Positions 6,901 through 12,840 of a stretch of DNA of 12,840 nt are shown here, piece after piece. The stretch spans positions 1 through 12,840 of the forward strand of contig CAMLEQ010000061.1 of NCBI GenBank assembly GCA_946479015.1. Direction: 5' to 3'. How positions within the stretch are numbered: position 1 is the stretch's first letter; every line of letters starts with the position of its first letter. The position numbers and the translations under genes are program-made. Source of the stretch: an uncultured Gemmatimonadota bacterium (lineage in GTDB: Bacteria > Gemmatimonadota > Gemmatimonadetes > Gemmatimonadales > Gemmatimonadaceae). The notes under the pieces are model-generated. The model saw nothing but the letters and a program-made list of their open reading frames with translations, was not told where the DNA came from and did no database searches.

Positions 6901-7598
6901 GCCATGAGAATCGCATGCTCCCGCTCGGTCAATTGACGCGTCTCACCGGGGGCGAGCCCGCCCAGCGTCACTGGACCGAAGCGCACGCGCACGAGTCGTT
7001 CCACGAACAGGTCGAGCGCCTTGCACAGGCGCCTGACCTCCCGGTTGCGTCCTTCCGTGATGGTGACCTCGAAGTCCCAGCGCCCCGCGCCGAGCGGCCG
7101 GGCGCGCACGTCGGCCGGATGCACCGGCCCGGCGTGCAGCATCACCCCGCGGCGCGCCTCGCGCGCCGCCCGCTCGGCATCCCCGGTGACCGTGGCCACG
7201 TACGTGCGCTCCACCCCCTGTCGCGGATGCATGAGCGCGTGGGCCGCCTTGCCATCGGTCGTGAGGAGCAGGACCCCCTCGGTGAGGTAGTCGAGGCGGC
7301 CGATGTAGCTGAGGCCGGGAATGCGCGGCACGTAGTCGAACACCGTCCGCCGCCCGCGCGGGTCGGCACGGGTGGTCATCACCCCGGAGGGCTTGTTGAG
7401 CACCAGCCAGCGCTCCTCGGTGGGCACGCCGAGGGGACGCCCGTCCACCAGGATCGCGTCGCTCGCCGGATTCACCACCTGACCGATCGTGGCGGGGGTG
7501 CCGTTCACGGTGACGCGCCCCGCCTCCACCAACTCCTCGGCCTTGCGACGCGACACGACACCCGCCCGCGCGAGTGCGCGCTGGATGCGCATCGTCAT
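6879..7598 (-). CDS. rluB: RsuA/RluB-family rRNA pseudouridine synthase
   Basis: The product has 239 residues. An N-terminal S4 RNA-binding domain (about 3-50: RIQRALARAGVVSRRKAEELVEAGRV) is followed by the catalytic domain. The active-site motif is GRLDYLTEGVLLLTTDG (100-116), with the catalytic Asp at 103. The second signature is EGRNREVRRL (182-191). Enzymes of this family convert a specific uridine in rRNA to pseudouridine. The position after scpA and scpB is a conserved arrangement for the RluB branch (23S rRNA), which is why I prefer RluB to RsuA; the substrate cannot be read from the sequence. Start is ATG 7598, four bases after the scpB stop, or the ATG two codons later at 7592; neither has a strong Shine-Dalgarno. 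The stop lies within a hairpin. Confidence 0.93.
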   Translation of the reverse strand: MTMRIQRALARAGVVSRRKAEELVEAGRVTVNGTPATIGQVVNPASDAILVDGRPLGVPTEERWLVLNKPSGVMTTRADPRGRRTVFDYVPRIPGLSYIGRLDYLTEGVLLLTTDGKAAHALMHPRQGVERTYVATVTGDAERAAREARRGVMLHAGPVHPADVRARPLGAGRWDFEVTITEGRNREVRRLCKALDLFVERLVRVRFGPVTLGGLAPGETRQLTEREHAILMATARGTP

Positions 7599-7602
7599 GC
7601 GC

Positions 7603-8145
7603 TCAGAGGGGGCGTGGCTCCGCGCGGAGCGCCACCGCCAGCTCGTCGGCACGCGGCAGCTCGCCCAGGTGCCGGAGCGCGAACTGCTCGAGGAAGAGCG
7701 GCGTGGTGCCGTAGAGGAGCGGTCGTCCCAGCCCGTCGGCGCGCCCCACGACGTCGATGAGCCCGCGCTCGAGGAGCGTCTTGAGCATCCCACCCACGGA
7801 CACGCCGCGGATCTCCTCGATGTCGGCGCGGCCGATGGGCTGGCGGTACGCGATGATGGCGAGCGTCTCCAGCGCGGCCGCCGAGAGCCGCTGCGGGCGG
7901 GCGGCGAGCTGCGCGCGCTCGATGGTCTCGGTGTACTCCGGGCGCGTCAGGATCTGCCACCCGCCGCCGATCTCCACCAGCTCCACGCCGTGCCCCTCGG
8001 TGTCGTAGCGCTCGCGGATCTCGTCGAGCGCCATCGCCAGCGCGGCGCGGGAGGCCTCGGGATCGAGCGCCGCGAGCTCGTCGATGGGGATGGGGCGGCC
8101 ACTGGCGAACAGGGCGGCCTCAAGCAGCTTCGCTAGCGGCGTCAC
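7603..8145 (-). CDS. scpB: Segregation and condensation protein B
   Basis: The product has 180 residues, typical for ScpB. It has two winged-helix regions: LAKLLEAALFASGRPIPIDEL near the N-terminus, and a C-terminal half with the ScpB signature AYRQPIGRADIEEIRGV (99-115) followed by MLKTLLERGLIDVVGR and GRPLLYGTTPLFLEQF. ScpB binds ScpA and Smc in the bacterial condensin complex that helps chromosome segregation. The GTG at 8145 is chosen because GGAG (8153-8156) lies seven bases upstream and because homologues begin with this sequence. The frame stays open further upstream, but that part only shadows scpA. The gene overlaps the end of scpA by 26 bases. Confidence 0.95.
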   Translation of the reverse strand: MTPLAKLLEAALFASGRPIPIDELAALDPEASRAALAMALDEIRERYDTEGHGVELVEIGGGWQILTRPEYTETIERAQLAARPQRLSAAALETLAIIAYRQPIGRADIEEIRGVSVGGMLKTLLERGLIDVVGRADGLGRPLLYGTTPLFLEQFALRHLGELPRADELAVALRAEPRPL

Positions 8146-8854
8146 GCGAGATCTCCACGGAGGCGAACGGTCTGGGCTGGCGCAGCCGGAGCTCGCCGCG
8201 GCGGGCGAGCTCGAGCAGCGCGAGAAGCGCGGAGAGCACCTGCCATGGCTCCGCGTCGCGGGCCACGACATCGCTCCAGCGCGCCTGGGCACGAATGGCG
8301 AGCACGGCCTGGATGGTCACGATGGCGCCGTCCACGTCGAGCGCGCGGGGCACCACGTCGTGCACCACCGGCTCCTTGGCCATGCGGAGCACGCGGTCCA
8401 CGGCCGAGAGCAGCTCGGGGAGGGACAGCGCCAGCGGAGCCGCCGGCGGCACCGGATCGAGCGGCAGGTAGCCGCGGGCGAAGCGGTTGCGCCGGTCCTC
8501 GCCGCGCCGCTCGAGCACGTCCACGACCTCGCGCATCTGCTGGTACTCGAGCAGCCGCCGCACGAGCTCCGCGCGCGGATCCTCCCACTCCTCCTCGTCG
8601 CCGTGTCGGGGGAGGAGCATCTGCACCTTGATGCGCAGGAGCCGCGCCGCCATCTCGAGGTACTCCGCGGCCTCGCCGAGGCCGAGCGAGTGGATGCGCT
8701 GCAGGAACTGCTCGCAGACGCGGGCGATCGGGATGTCCGTGATCTCGACCTGCTCCTCGCGAATGAGCGTGAGCAGCAGGTCGAGCGGTCCGGAGAACTG
8801 GTCCAGCTCGACGACGAAGGAGGGCGCCGGAGCGTCCGCGAGCACCGTGGTCAC
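8120..8854 (-). CDS. scpA: Segregation and condensation protein A (kleisin)
   Basis: The product has 244 residues. The N-terminal kleisin signature FSGPLDLLLTLIREEQVEITDIPIA lies at 20-44. The helix YLEMAARLLRIKVQMLLP (65-82) is the typical Smc-binding region. A Glu/Arg-rich middle is followed by a C-terminal winged-helix segment (LLELARRGELRLRQPRPF, 213-230). ScpA bridges the Smc heads and ScpB in condensin. The GTG at 8854 overlaps the TGA of the upstream protease as GTGA and matches where homologues start, so the longer upstream frame is not coding. Its last 26 bases overlap scpB, as expected for genes made in fixed ratio. Confidence 0.95.
   Translation of the reverse strand: MTTVLADAPAPSFVVELDQFSGPLDLLLTLIREEQVEITDIPIARVCEQFLQRIHSLGLGEAAEYLEMAARLLRIKVQMLLPRHGDEEEWEDPRAELVRRLLEYQQMREVVDVLERRGEDRRNRFARGYLPLDPVPPAAPLALSLPELLSAVDRVLRMAKEPVVHDVVPRALDVDGAIVTIQAVLAIRAQARWSDVVARDAEPWQVLSALLALLELARRGELRLRQPRPFASVEISRDAASEAA
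8153..8156 (-). promoter_or_regulatory. Shine-Dalgarno GGAG for scpB inside scpA
   Basis: GGAG on the minus strand sits seven bases before the scpB GTG and within the last codons of scpA. It fixes the scpB start at 8145 rather than at any upstream codon in the same open frame. Confidence 0.65.
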
Positions 8855-9534
8855 AGCGCGCCGAGGACGCCGGGGAGCGCGAACGGCGCGAAGACGCGCA
8901 GCGCGAGACTGAACACGCCGGAGACCGGCACCAGGAACAGCGAGGGCATGAGGAACGCGACGGCGAACACGATGAGCAGGCCGAACCGCCCGGCCTGCTG
9001 GTAGCGCAGCGACCACGCCGGCGGGAGCAGGTACTTCATCACGTGCGAGCCGTCCAGCGGGGGGATCGGGAGCAGGTTGAACACGGCCAGCAGCACGTTG
9101 AAGAGAATCCCCCACACCAGCATGACCTGCAACAGCGCGAGCGTCTCCATCCACCCGGCGGGCGCGCTCCGGGCGATGAGCCCGATCAGGATCACGAGGA
9201 GCGTGAACAGGACGGCGAGCGCCGTGTTGGCGGCGATCCCGGCCAGCGACACGATGATGTCCCCGCGCTTGAACTTGCGGTAATTGCGCGGGTTGACCGG
9301 CACCGGTTTCGCCCCCCCGAAGGGGAAGTGCAGGAAGTACCCCGTCATGAGCGGAAGGAGGATCGTCATGAAGGGGTCGATGTGCTTGATCGGGTTCCAG
9401 GTGAGCCGGCCGAGCTGGTATGCCGTGGGGTCCCCCTGCCGGAGCGCGGCGTACCCGTGTGCGTATTCGTGCGCCACCATCGAGAACAGGATGACGGGGA
9501 CGGCGAGGAGGATGGAGGCGATCGAGTTGGTCAA
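8851..9534 (-). CDS. Site-2 protease family membrane metalloprotease (peptidase M50)
   Basis: The product has 227 residues from the TTG at 9534. The zinc motif HEYAH (22-26) lies in the first membrane helix. It is followed by GRLTWNPIKHIDPF (42-55) and the second zinc-ligand motif LLPIPPLDGSH (154-164), with Asp161. Hydrophobic stretches at about 5-20, 93-120, 133-155 and 185-215 fit a multi-pass minimal site-2 protease of the rhomboid-sized class. The TTG start places the usual 15-20 residues before HExxH and lies about 48 bases after the predicted transcription start of the promoter at 9589-9617. The in-frame GTG at 9597 would lie upstream of that start. No strong Shine-Dalgarno is visible. 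This gene opens the operon with scpA, scpB and rluB, a common association of unknown meaning. Its substrate is unknown. Confidence 0.9.
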   Translation of the reverse strand: MTNSIASILLAVPVILFSMVAHEYAHGYAALRQGDPTAYQLGRLTWNPIKHIDPFMTILLPLMTGYFLHFPFGGAKPVPVNPRNYRKFKRGDIIVSLAGIAANTALAVLFTLLVILIGLIARSAPAGWMETLALLQVMLVWGILFNVLLAVFNLLPIPPLDGSHVMKYLLPPAWSLRYQQAGRFGLLIVFAVAFLMPSLFLVPVSGVFSLALRVFAPFALPGVLGAL

Positions 9535-9588
9535 GTCCGAGCGACCGCGGCGAGGGGGAAGACTGGGCGAGGGGTGTCGCAGGCGCGA

Positions 9589-9617
9589 AAGGTACACGGT
9601 GCGCTGGCACGTGTCAA
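9589..9617 (-). promoter_or_regulatory. Promoter candidate for the M50-scpA-scpB-rluB operon
   Basis: Read leftwards there is a perfect -35 TTGACA (9617-9612), a 17-base spacer and a -10 candidate TACCTT (9594-9589, three of six consensus bases). It would place the RNA start near 9582, leaving a leader of about 48 bases before the TTG at 9534. Confidence 0.5.
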
Positions 9618-9631
9618 AGTGAAGTGGCGCC

Positions 9632-9660
9632 TTGACATCCACCACATCGGCCTCTAGCTT
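9632..9660 (+). promoter_or_regulatory. Promoter candidate for rpsT
   Basis: A perfect -35 TTGACA (9632-9637), a 17-base spacer and a -10 candidate TAGCTT (9655-9660, three of six consensus bases). RNA would start near 9667, giving a leader of about 42 bases. The -35 box lies only 14 bases from that of the opposing promoter. Confidence 0.55.
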
Positions 9661-9698
9661 TCCGCCTTCGCAACTCCGCGCCATCCATCGAGTTCTAC

Positions 9699-9702
9699 GG
9701 AG
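9699..9702 (+). promoter_or_regulatory. Shine-Dalgarno GGAG of rpsT
   Basis: GGAG lies six bases before the GTG at 9709 and supports this non-ATG start. Confidence 0.7.
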
Positions 9703-9708
9703 AACGTC

Positions 9709-9948
9709 GTGCCGAACATTCAGTCCGCGAAGAAGAACATGCGGAAGTCCCGCGCCGCGGCGGTCCGCAACCGCTCGCAGCGCGCCGCCCTGCGGACCGC
9801 CGTCAAGAAGGCGATCGCGCCGGACGCCAGCGACGTGCAGCGTCGCCAGGCGGTACAGCTCCTGGATCGCGCCGCCCGGAAGGGGCTGATCCACAAGAAC
9901 GCCGCCGCGCGCCGGAAGAGCCGCCTCGCGAAGCTCGCGGCGAAGTAA
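9709..9948 (+). CDS. rpsT: 30S ribosomal protein S20
   Basis: The product has 79 residues and is rich in Lys, Arg and Ala, with the hallmark start MPNIQSAKKNMRKSRAAAVRN (1-21) and the C-terminal KGLIHKNAAARRKSRLAKL (58-76). S20 binds 16S rRNA early in 30S assembly. The start is GTG with a well-placed GGAG. A weak start codon on rpsT is also known from E. coli (UUG), where S20 represses its own translation; whether that holds here is inference. It is the only plus-strand gene, is transcribed alone from its own promoter candidate and is followed by a strong hairpin. Confidence 0.97.
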   Translation: MPNIQSAKKNMRKSRAAAVRNRSQRAALRTAVKKAIAPDASDVQRRQAVQLLDRAARKGLIHKNAAARRKSRLAKLAAK

Positions 9949-9973
9949 GGCCGGCGCTCGCGCCGAACGTGAC

Positions 9974-10006
9974 ACGGCCCCGCTGCACTCGGTGCAGCGG
10001 GGCCGT
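9974..10006. terminator. Hairpin between convergent rpsT and zinc-ribbon gene
   Basis: A perfect 15-bp stem (ACGGCCCCGCTGCAC paired with GTGCAGCGGGGCCGT) with a TCG loop starts 26 bases after the rpsT stop. On the other strand it lies 32 bases after the zinc-ribbon gene stop. Neither side has a real T-run (only TT on the plus side), so it is probably a bidirectional terminator that relies on stem strength. Confidence 0.75.
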
Positions 10007-10038
10007 TCCGCATCCGGAGGGCGTGAAACCGCGGCGCC

Positions 10039-11034
10039 TCAGAGCGCAGCCAGCTCCGCCCCGCACCGCTCGCAGTACCACTCCGTGGGATAGTTGAGCG
10101 TCCCGCACTCCTGGCACTTGAGCGTCTTCACCTGCTCCACCGGCTCCCGCACCATCGACGGCTCCGCGGAGGCGCGCGACGCCGCCGACTGGGAGCGCGA
10201 ATCCACCGGAGGAGCACCCGTGCTCCCCCCTGCGGCCCGCGCCTCGTCGCCGCCGGCCGGCACGCCGGAGCCCACCGCCACGCTCTCCCCGCTGGTGCGG
10301 GAATCCACCATCGACTTCAGGAACTCGAGGTCGTCGAACGGGCCGGATTCCGGCACCCGCTCTCCCCTGCTCTCTCCGCTCGGGCGGCGCGGCGCAGGCG
10401 GGGCGGAGGCAGCGGCGTCGGGGACCTGCTCCAGGGAGAGATCCCAATCGTCGTGCTTCGCCGGCTGCTGGACCCCGCCAGACGGACGGCGCTCGGCCAC
10501 CGGCGTCTGAGCGAGCGGCGGCGGCGCCGGCGCCGCCGCCGGGGCAGTGGGCACTTCGGGCTCGCGCCGCGGCGCCACCCGCCTCCCACCGTCGGAGGGG
10601 GCGATCCCTCCCGCCTCGAGCACCGCGCGCAGCTGCGTCAGCTCTTCCGTGAGCTGCGCGCGCTCCCCGGCGATCGTGGCGACCACCGCCCCGGTGCGCT
10701 CGCGCACCTCGCGATAGTGCTCCTCCGTCAGCTCGCCGACCAGCGCGCGCAGCTCCGCCTCGGCGGCCTCGTCGCGGTGCTTCGCCTCATCGATGTCCAA
10801 CGACGTGAGCCGGTCCACGAGACCGCTCTCCAGCTCCTGGAGCACCGCGCGATGCGTCGAGAGCTGCTCGATCACGCGCTGCAGCCGCGCCGTGTAGTCG
10901 GCGTGGACGCGGTGATAGATGTGCTGGGGGGTGGTGGCGCGCTTCGACTCGAGCGTGGCGAGCCACGACTCGTAGCGCTGCCGCTCGGCGAACAGCGCGG
11001 CCACCTGCTCGGAGTTCACTTCTGGTTGCGTCAT
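10039..11034 (-). CDS. Coiled-coil protein with C-terminal zinc ribbon, function unknown
   Basis: The product has 331 residues in three parts. Residues about 8-142 are strongly helical and charged with no prolines except one, fitting a coiled coil (LQRVIEQLSTHRAVLQELES at 51-70). Residues 145-300 are a low-complexity Pro/Ala/Arg/Ser linker with two short conserved-looking islands, DDWDLSLEQV (195-204) and FDDLEFLKSMV (233-243). The end is a compact zinc ribbon with Cys307, Cys310, Cys321 and Cys324 (CQEC..CERC). There is no signal peptide or membrane segment, so it is probably cytoplasmic. The ATG overlaps the aldolase TGA (ATGA) and is preceded by GGGGAGAGGA. I do not recognise a named family. 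The layout suggests a scaffold or nucleic-acid or protein-binding adaptor, which is only a guess. Confidence 0.88.
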   Translation of the reverse strand: MTQPEVNSEQVAALFAERQRYESWLATLESKRATTPQHIYHRVHADYTARLQRVIEQLSTHRAVLQELESGLVDRLTSLDIDEAKHRDEAAEAELRALVGELTEEHYREVRERTGAVVATIAGERAQLTEELTQLRAVLEAGGIAPSDGGRRVAPRREPEVPTAPAAAPAPPPLAQTPVAERRPSGGVQQPAKHDDWDLSLEQVPDAAASAPPAPRRPSGESRGERVPESGPFDDLEFLKSMVDSRTSGESVAVGSGVPAGGDEARAAGGSTGAPPVDSRSQSAASRASAEPSMVREPVEQVKTLKCQECGTLNYPTEWYCERCGAELAAL

Positions 11035-11723
11035 TCCTCTCCCCGACGACTCCGTCGAGTCGTCCTGCCCGGGCTGGCCCCGGTGACACCGGCCCGCGCG
11101 CGCGCCGAGAGCAGCTCGGCCACCTGCGCGGGACTCAACTCGTTGACCCGGCCCACGAGTCGCGCCGCCAGCAGGATGCGCGCGGCGTGCTCGAGGCTCT
11201 CCATCCGTTGGTGCGCGACCAGGAGCGACGGGCCCGTGGTGACCGCTCCATGATTCGCCATGAGAAACGCATCGTGTGCGTCGATCGCGCGCTCGCAGCG
11301 ATCAGCGAGCGCCGTCGTCCCCGGCGTCTCGTACGGGACCACCGGCACCTCGCCCATCTGCAGGACGAGCTCCGGCAGCACCCGTGCGTCGAGCCCCTCC
11401 CCCGCCACCGCGAAGCCCGTCGCCGCCGGTGGATGGGCGTGCACCACCGCTCGGACATCCGGCCTTCGTGAGTACACTCTAACGTGTAATAAGACCTCCG
11501 AGGAGGGCTCCCGGTAACCGAGGAGCCGTTCCCCGTCCAGCGTCACCTCGACCAGATCGTCCGGTCCCACGTCCACCTTCGACATCCCCGCCGGAGTGAC
11601 GAGCAGGCGGCGATCGTCGAGGCGCACGGAGACGTTGCCATCCGGACCGGCGATGAGCCCACGCTCCCACAGGCGCCGGCAGACGGCGACGATCTCGCGC
11701 CGGATCGCGACCGTGCCGCTCAC
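11031..11723 (-). CDS. Class II aldolase/adducin family protein, fuculose-phosphate aldolase-like
   Basis: The product has 230 residues. The phosphate-binding motif GNVSVR (29-34), TPAGMSK (43-49), the SSE motif with the likely catalytic Glu76, the zinc ligands His95 and His97 (VVHAHPPA) and His158 (ANHGA) all align with the E. coli fuculose-1-phosphate aldolase layout (Glu73, His92, His94, His155). Such enzymes cleave a sugar phosphate to dihydroxyacetone phosphate and an aldehyde; methylthioribulose-1-phosphate dehydratases are a close alternative. The GTG at 11723 is chosen because GGGGAG (11735-11740) lies 11 bases upstream and it starts just after the pyrC stop; the longer frame to 11861 lies inside pyrC. 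Odd point: codons 78-87 (11492-11463) use TTA, TTA, GTT, AGA, TCA, CGA and AGG, unlike the rest of the gene. Confidence 0.88.
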   Translation of the reverse strand: MSGTVAIRREIVAVCRRLWERGLIAGPDGNVSVRLDDRRLLVTPAGMSKVDVGPDDLVEVTLDGERLLGYREPSSEVLLHVRVYSRRPDVRAVVHAHPPAATGFAVAGEGLDARVLPELVLQMGEVPVVPYETPGTTALADRCERAIDAHDAFLMANHGAVTTGPSLLVAHQRMESLEHAARILLAARLVGRVNELSPAQVAELLSARARAGVTGASPGRTTRRSRRGEE

Positions 11724-11730
11724 GCGTGCG

Positions 11731-12840
11731 TCAGCTCCCCAGACGGTACACCACCCTTCCACCCACAATAGTGCACAGCGCGCGCCCGCGCAGCACCCGT
11801 CCCGCGTACGGCGTGTTCCGCCCCTTCGAGAGGAACTCCGACGGCTGCACCTTCCACTCACGCGCCGGATCGAACACCGTCACGTCGGCCACTCCCCCCT
11901 CGGCCAGCGTTCCCCCCGGTAAATGGAACAGCTTCGCCGGGCGCGTGGACATCCGATCGACGAGCGTGGGGAAGTCGATGATCCCCGGCTCCACCAGCTC
12001 CGTGACCACGAGCGCGAGCGCCGTCTCCAGCCCGATGATCCCGAACGGGGCATCGGCGAACTCGCGCTCCTTCGCGTCGTAGTGGTGCGGCGCGTGGTCG
12101 GTGGCCACCACGTCGATCGTCCCATCGCGCAGCGCCTCGCGCACCGCCTCCACATCCTCGGCGGTACGGAGGGGCGGGTTCATCTTCGCGTGCGTGTCGT
12201 AGCCCTCCACCGCCTCCTCGGTGAGCGTGAGGTGGTGCGGCGTCACCTCCGCGGTGACGTTGATCCCGCGCTCCTTCCCCCACCGGATCAGCTCCACGCT
12301 CCCCTTCGTGCTCATGTGCGCGAGGTGGACGTGCCCTCCCGTGCGCCGGGCGAGGAGGATGTCGCGGATGACCATGATCTCCTCGGCCTCCGACGGGATC
12401 CCCCGCAGGCCGAGGCGCGCGCTCATCACCCCTTCGTTCATCGAGCCGCCGTGCGCGAGCGTCGGCTCCTCGCAGTGGTCCACGACGGGGATGTCGAACG
12501 CCTGCGCGTACTCGAGCGCGGTGCGCATGAGGTGCGCGCTCACCACCGGCTTGCCGTCGTCGCTCACCGCGATCGCGCCCGCGCCCACCATCTCGCCGAA
12601 CTCGGCGAGCGCCTCGCCCTTCTGCCCCACCGAGATGGCGCCGATCGGGTACACGCGCGCCGCGCCGGCGCGGAGCGCCTGCCGGATGATGAACCCGACC
12701 GCCGCCTGATTGTCGGTGACGGGCTCGGTGTTCGGCATCGCGCACACCGCCGTGAAGCCGCCGGCCGCCGCCGCGCGCGCGCCGGTGGCGATCGTCTCGA
12801 CGTCCTCGCGCCCCGGCTCGCGCAGGTGGCAGTGCACGTC
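11731..12840 (-). CDS. pyrC: Dihydroorotase, N-terminus cut by window edge
   Basis: The visible 369 residues begin inside the first metal-binding signature, DVHCHLREPG, so the GTG codon at 12837 is an internal Val and the true start lies outside the window. Other features are MPNTEPVTDN (35-44), the SDDG segment (93-96), DHCEE (121-125), HLAHMST (172-178) and the catalytic ATDHAPHH (246-253). The order fits the long, class I type of bacterial dihydroorotase, which closes N-carbamoyl-aspartate to dihydroorotate in pyrimidine synthesis in the cytoplasm. The C-terminal segment (GGVADVTVFDP..GRNTPYAGRVLRG) is the usual beta-sandwich. The TGA is seven bases from the aldolase GTG, so the two genes are probably co-transcribed. 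Confidence 0.96.
   Translation of the reverse strand, partial: DVHCHLREPGREDVETIATGARAAAAGGFTAVCAMPNTEPVTDNQAAVGFIIRQALRAGAARVYPIGAISVGQKGEALAEFGEMVGAGAIAVSDDGKPVVSAHLMRTALEYAQAFDIPVVDHCEEPTLAHGGSMNEGVMSARLGLRGIPSEAEEIMVIRDILLARRTGGHVHLAHMSTKGSVELIRWGKERGINVTAEVTPHHLTLTEEAVEGYDTHAKMNPPLRTAEDVEAVREALRDGTIDVVATDHAPHHYDAKEREFADAPFGIIGLETALALVVTELVEPGIIDFPTLVDRMSTRPAKLFHLPGGTLAEGGVADVTVFDPAREWKVQPSEFLSKGRNTPYAGRVLRGRALCTIVGGRVVYRLGS

Noticed and set aside
9535..9975. Upstream extension of the M50 protease frame to 9975
   Set aside because: It runs antisense through rpsT and across both promoter candidates, and it lacks hydrophobic or family sequence. The TTG at 9534 fits the family and the promoter.
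11461..11500. AT-rich patch as a sign of a foreign insertion in the aldolase
   Set aside because: The encoded residues keep the family pattern (SSEVLLHVRVYSRRPDVRAVVHAH) with no gap or extra length, so the protein is intact and only codon choice is odd.
12835..12837. GTG at 12837 as the pyrC start
   Set aside because: The codon before it is Asp, and together they read DVHCHLREPG, the internal metal-binding signature of dihydroorotase. The gene therefore continues past the edge.

Overview
The window is a very GC-rich stretch of bacterial chromosome in which every gene but one is on the minus strand and neighbouring genes are packed tightly, often with exact 4-base overlaps. It carries housekeeping genes (pyrC, rpsT, scpA, scpB and an RsuA/RluB-type pseudouridine synthase) and a complete-looking MoxR/Bat (Bacteroides aerotolerance-type) cluster. 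The base composition, the order site-2 protease-scpA-scpB-pseudouridine synthase, and the Bat cluster with a VWA-TPR fusion are all consistent with Gemmatimonadota. That placement is an inference from memory of such genomes, not a database result. I see no phage, IS element, CRISPR array or tRNA.

Layout from right to left, the direction of most transcription. (1) 12840-10039: the C-terminal part of dihydroorotase (pyrC, cut by the window edge), a class II aldolase of the fuculose-phosphate aldolase type, and a coiled-coil/zinc-ribbon protein of unknown function. (2) 10006-9974: a perfect 15-bp hairpin between that gene and rpsT, which converge. (3) 9709-9948: rpsT on the plus strand, the only plus-strand gene. 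(4) 9589-9660: two back-to-back promoter candidates with perfect TTGACA -35 boxes, one for rpsT and one for the operon to the left. (5) 9534-6879: M50 site-2 protease, scpA, scpB and a 23S-rRNA-type pseudouridine synthase, closed by a hairpin that contains the last stop codon. (6) 6805-1: the Bat-type operon, made of MoxR AAA+ ATPase, DUF58 protein, a membrane-anchored protein with a cytoplasmic helical tail, BatA-like VWA protein, BatB-BatC fusion (VWA plus TPR) and BatD-like protein. BatD runs off the left edge with an open frame of 383 codons.

The Bat genes probably work as one membrane complex. MoxR is a cytoplasmic chaperone-like ATPase. The DUF58, BatA and BatB proteins carry VWA-type metal sites. 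BatD and the smaller anchored protein offer extracytoplasmic beta-rich domains, and the TPR part of BatB-C offers a docking surface. All five junctions in this operon are GTGA or ATGA overlaps, which points to strict translational coupling.

The most unusual feature is at the moxR/DUF58 junction. A roughly 120-bp element made of GGGAAGC heptamers in inverted orientation sits directly after the moxR stop and is translated as a low-complexity N-terminal tail of about 50 residues on the DUF58 protein. Other points of note are a patch of rare AT-rich codons across the metal-site region of the aldolase, glycine-rich tracts in three of the Bat proteins, and the uncharacterised zinc-ribbon protein. 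I found no convincing wholly new system; most of the window is ordinary core genome.
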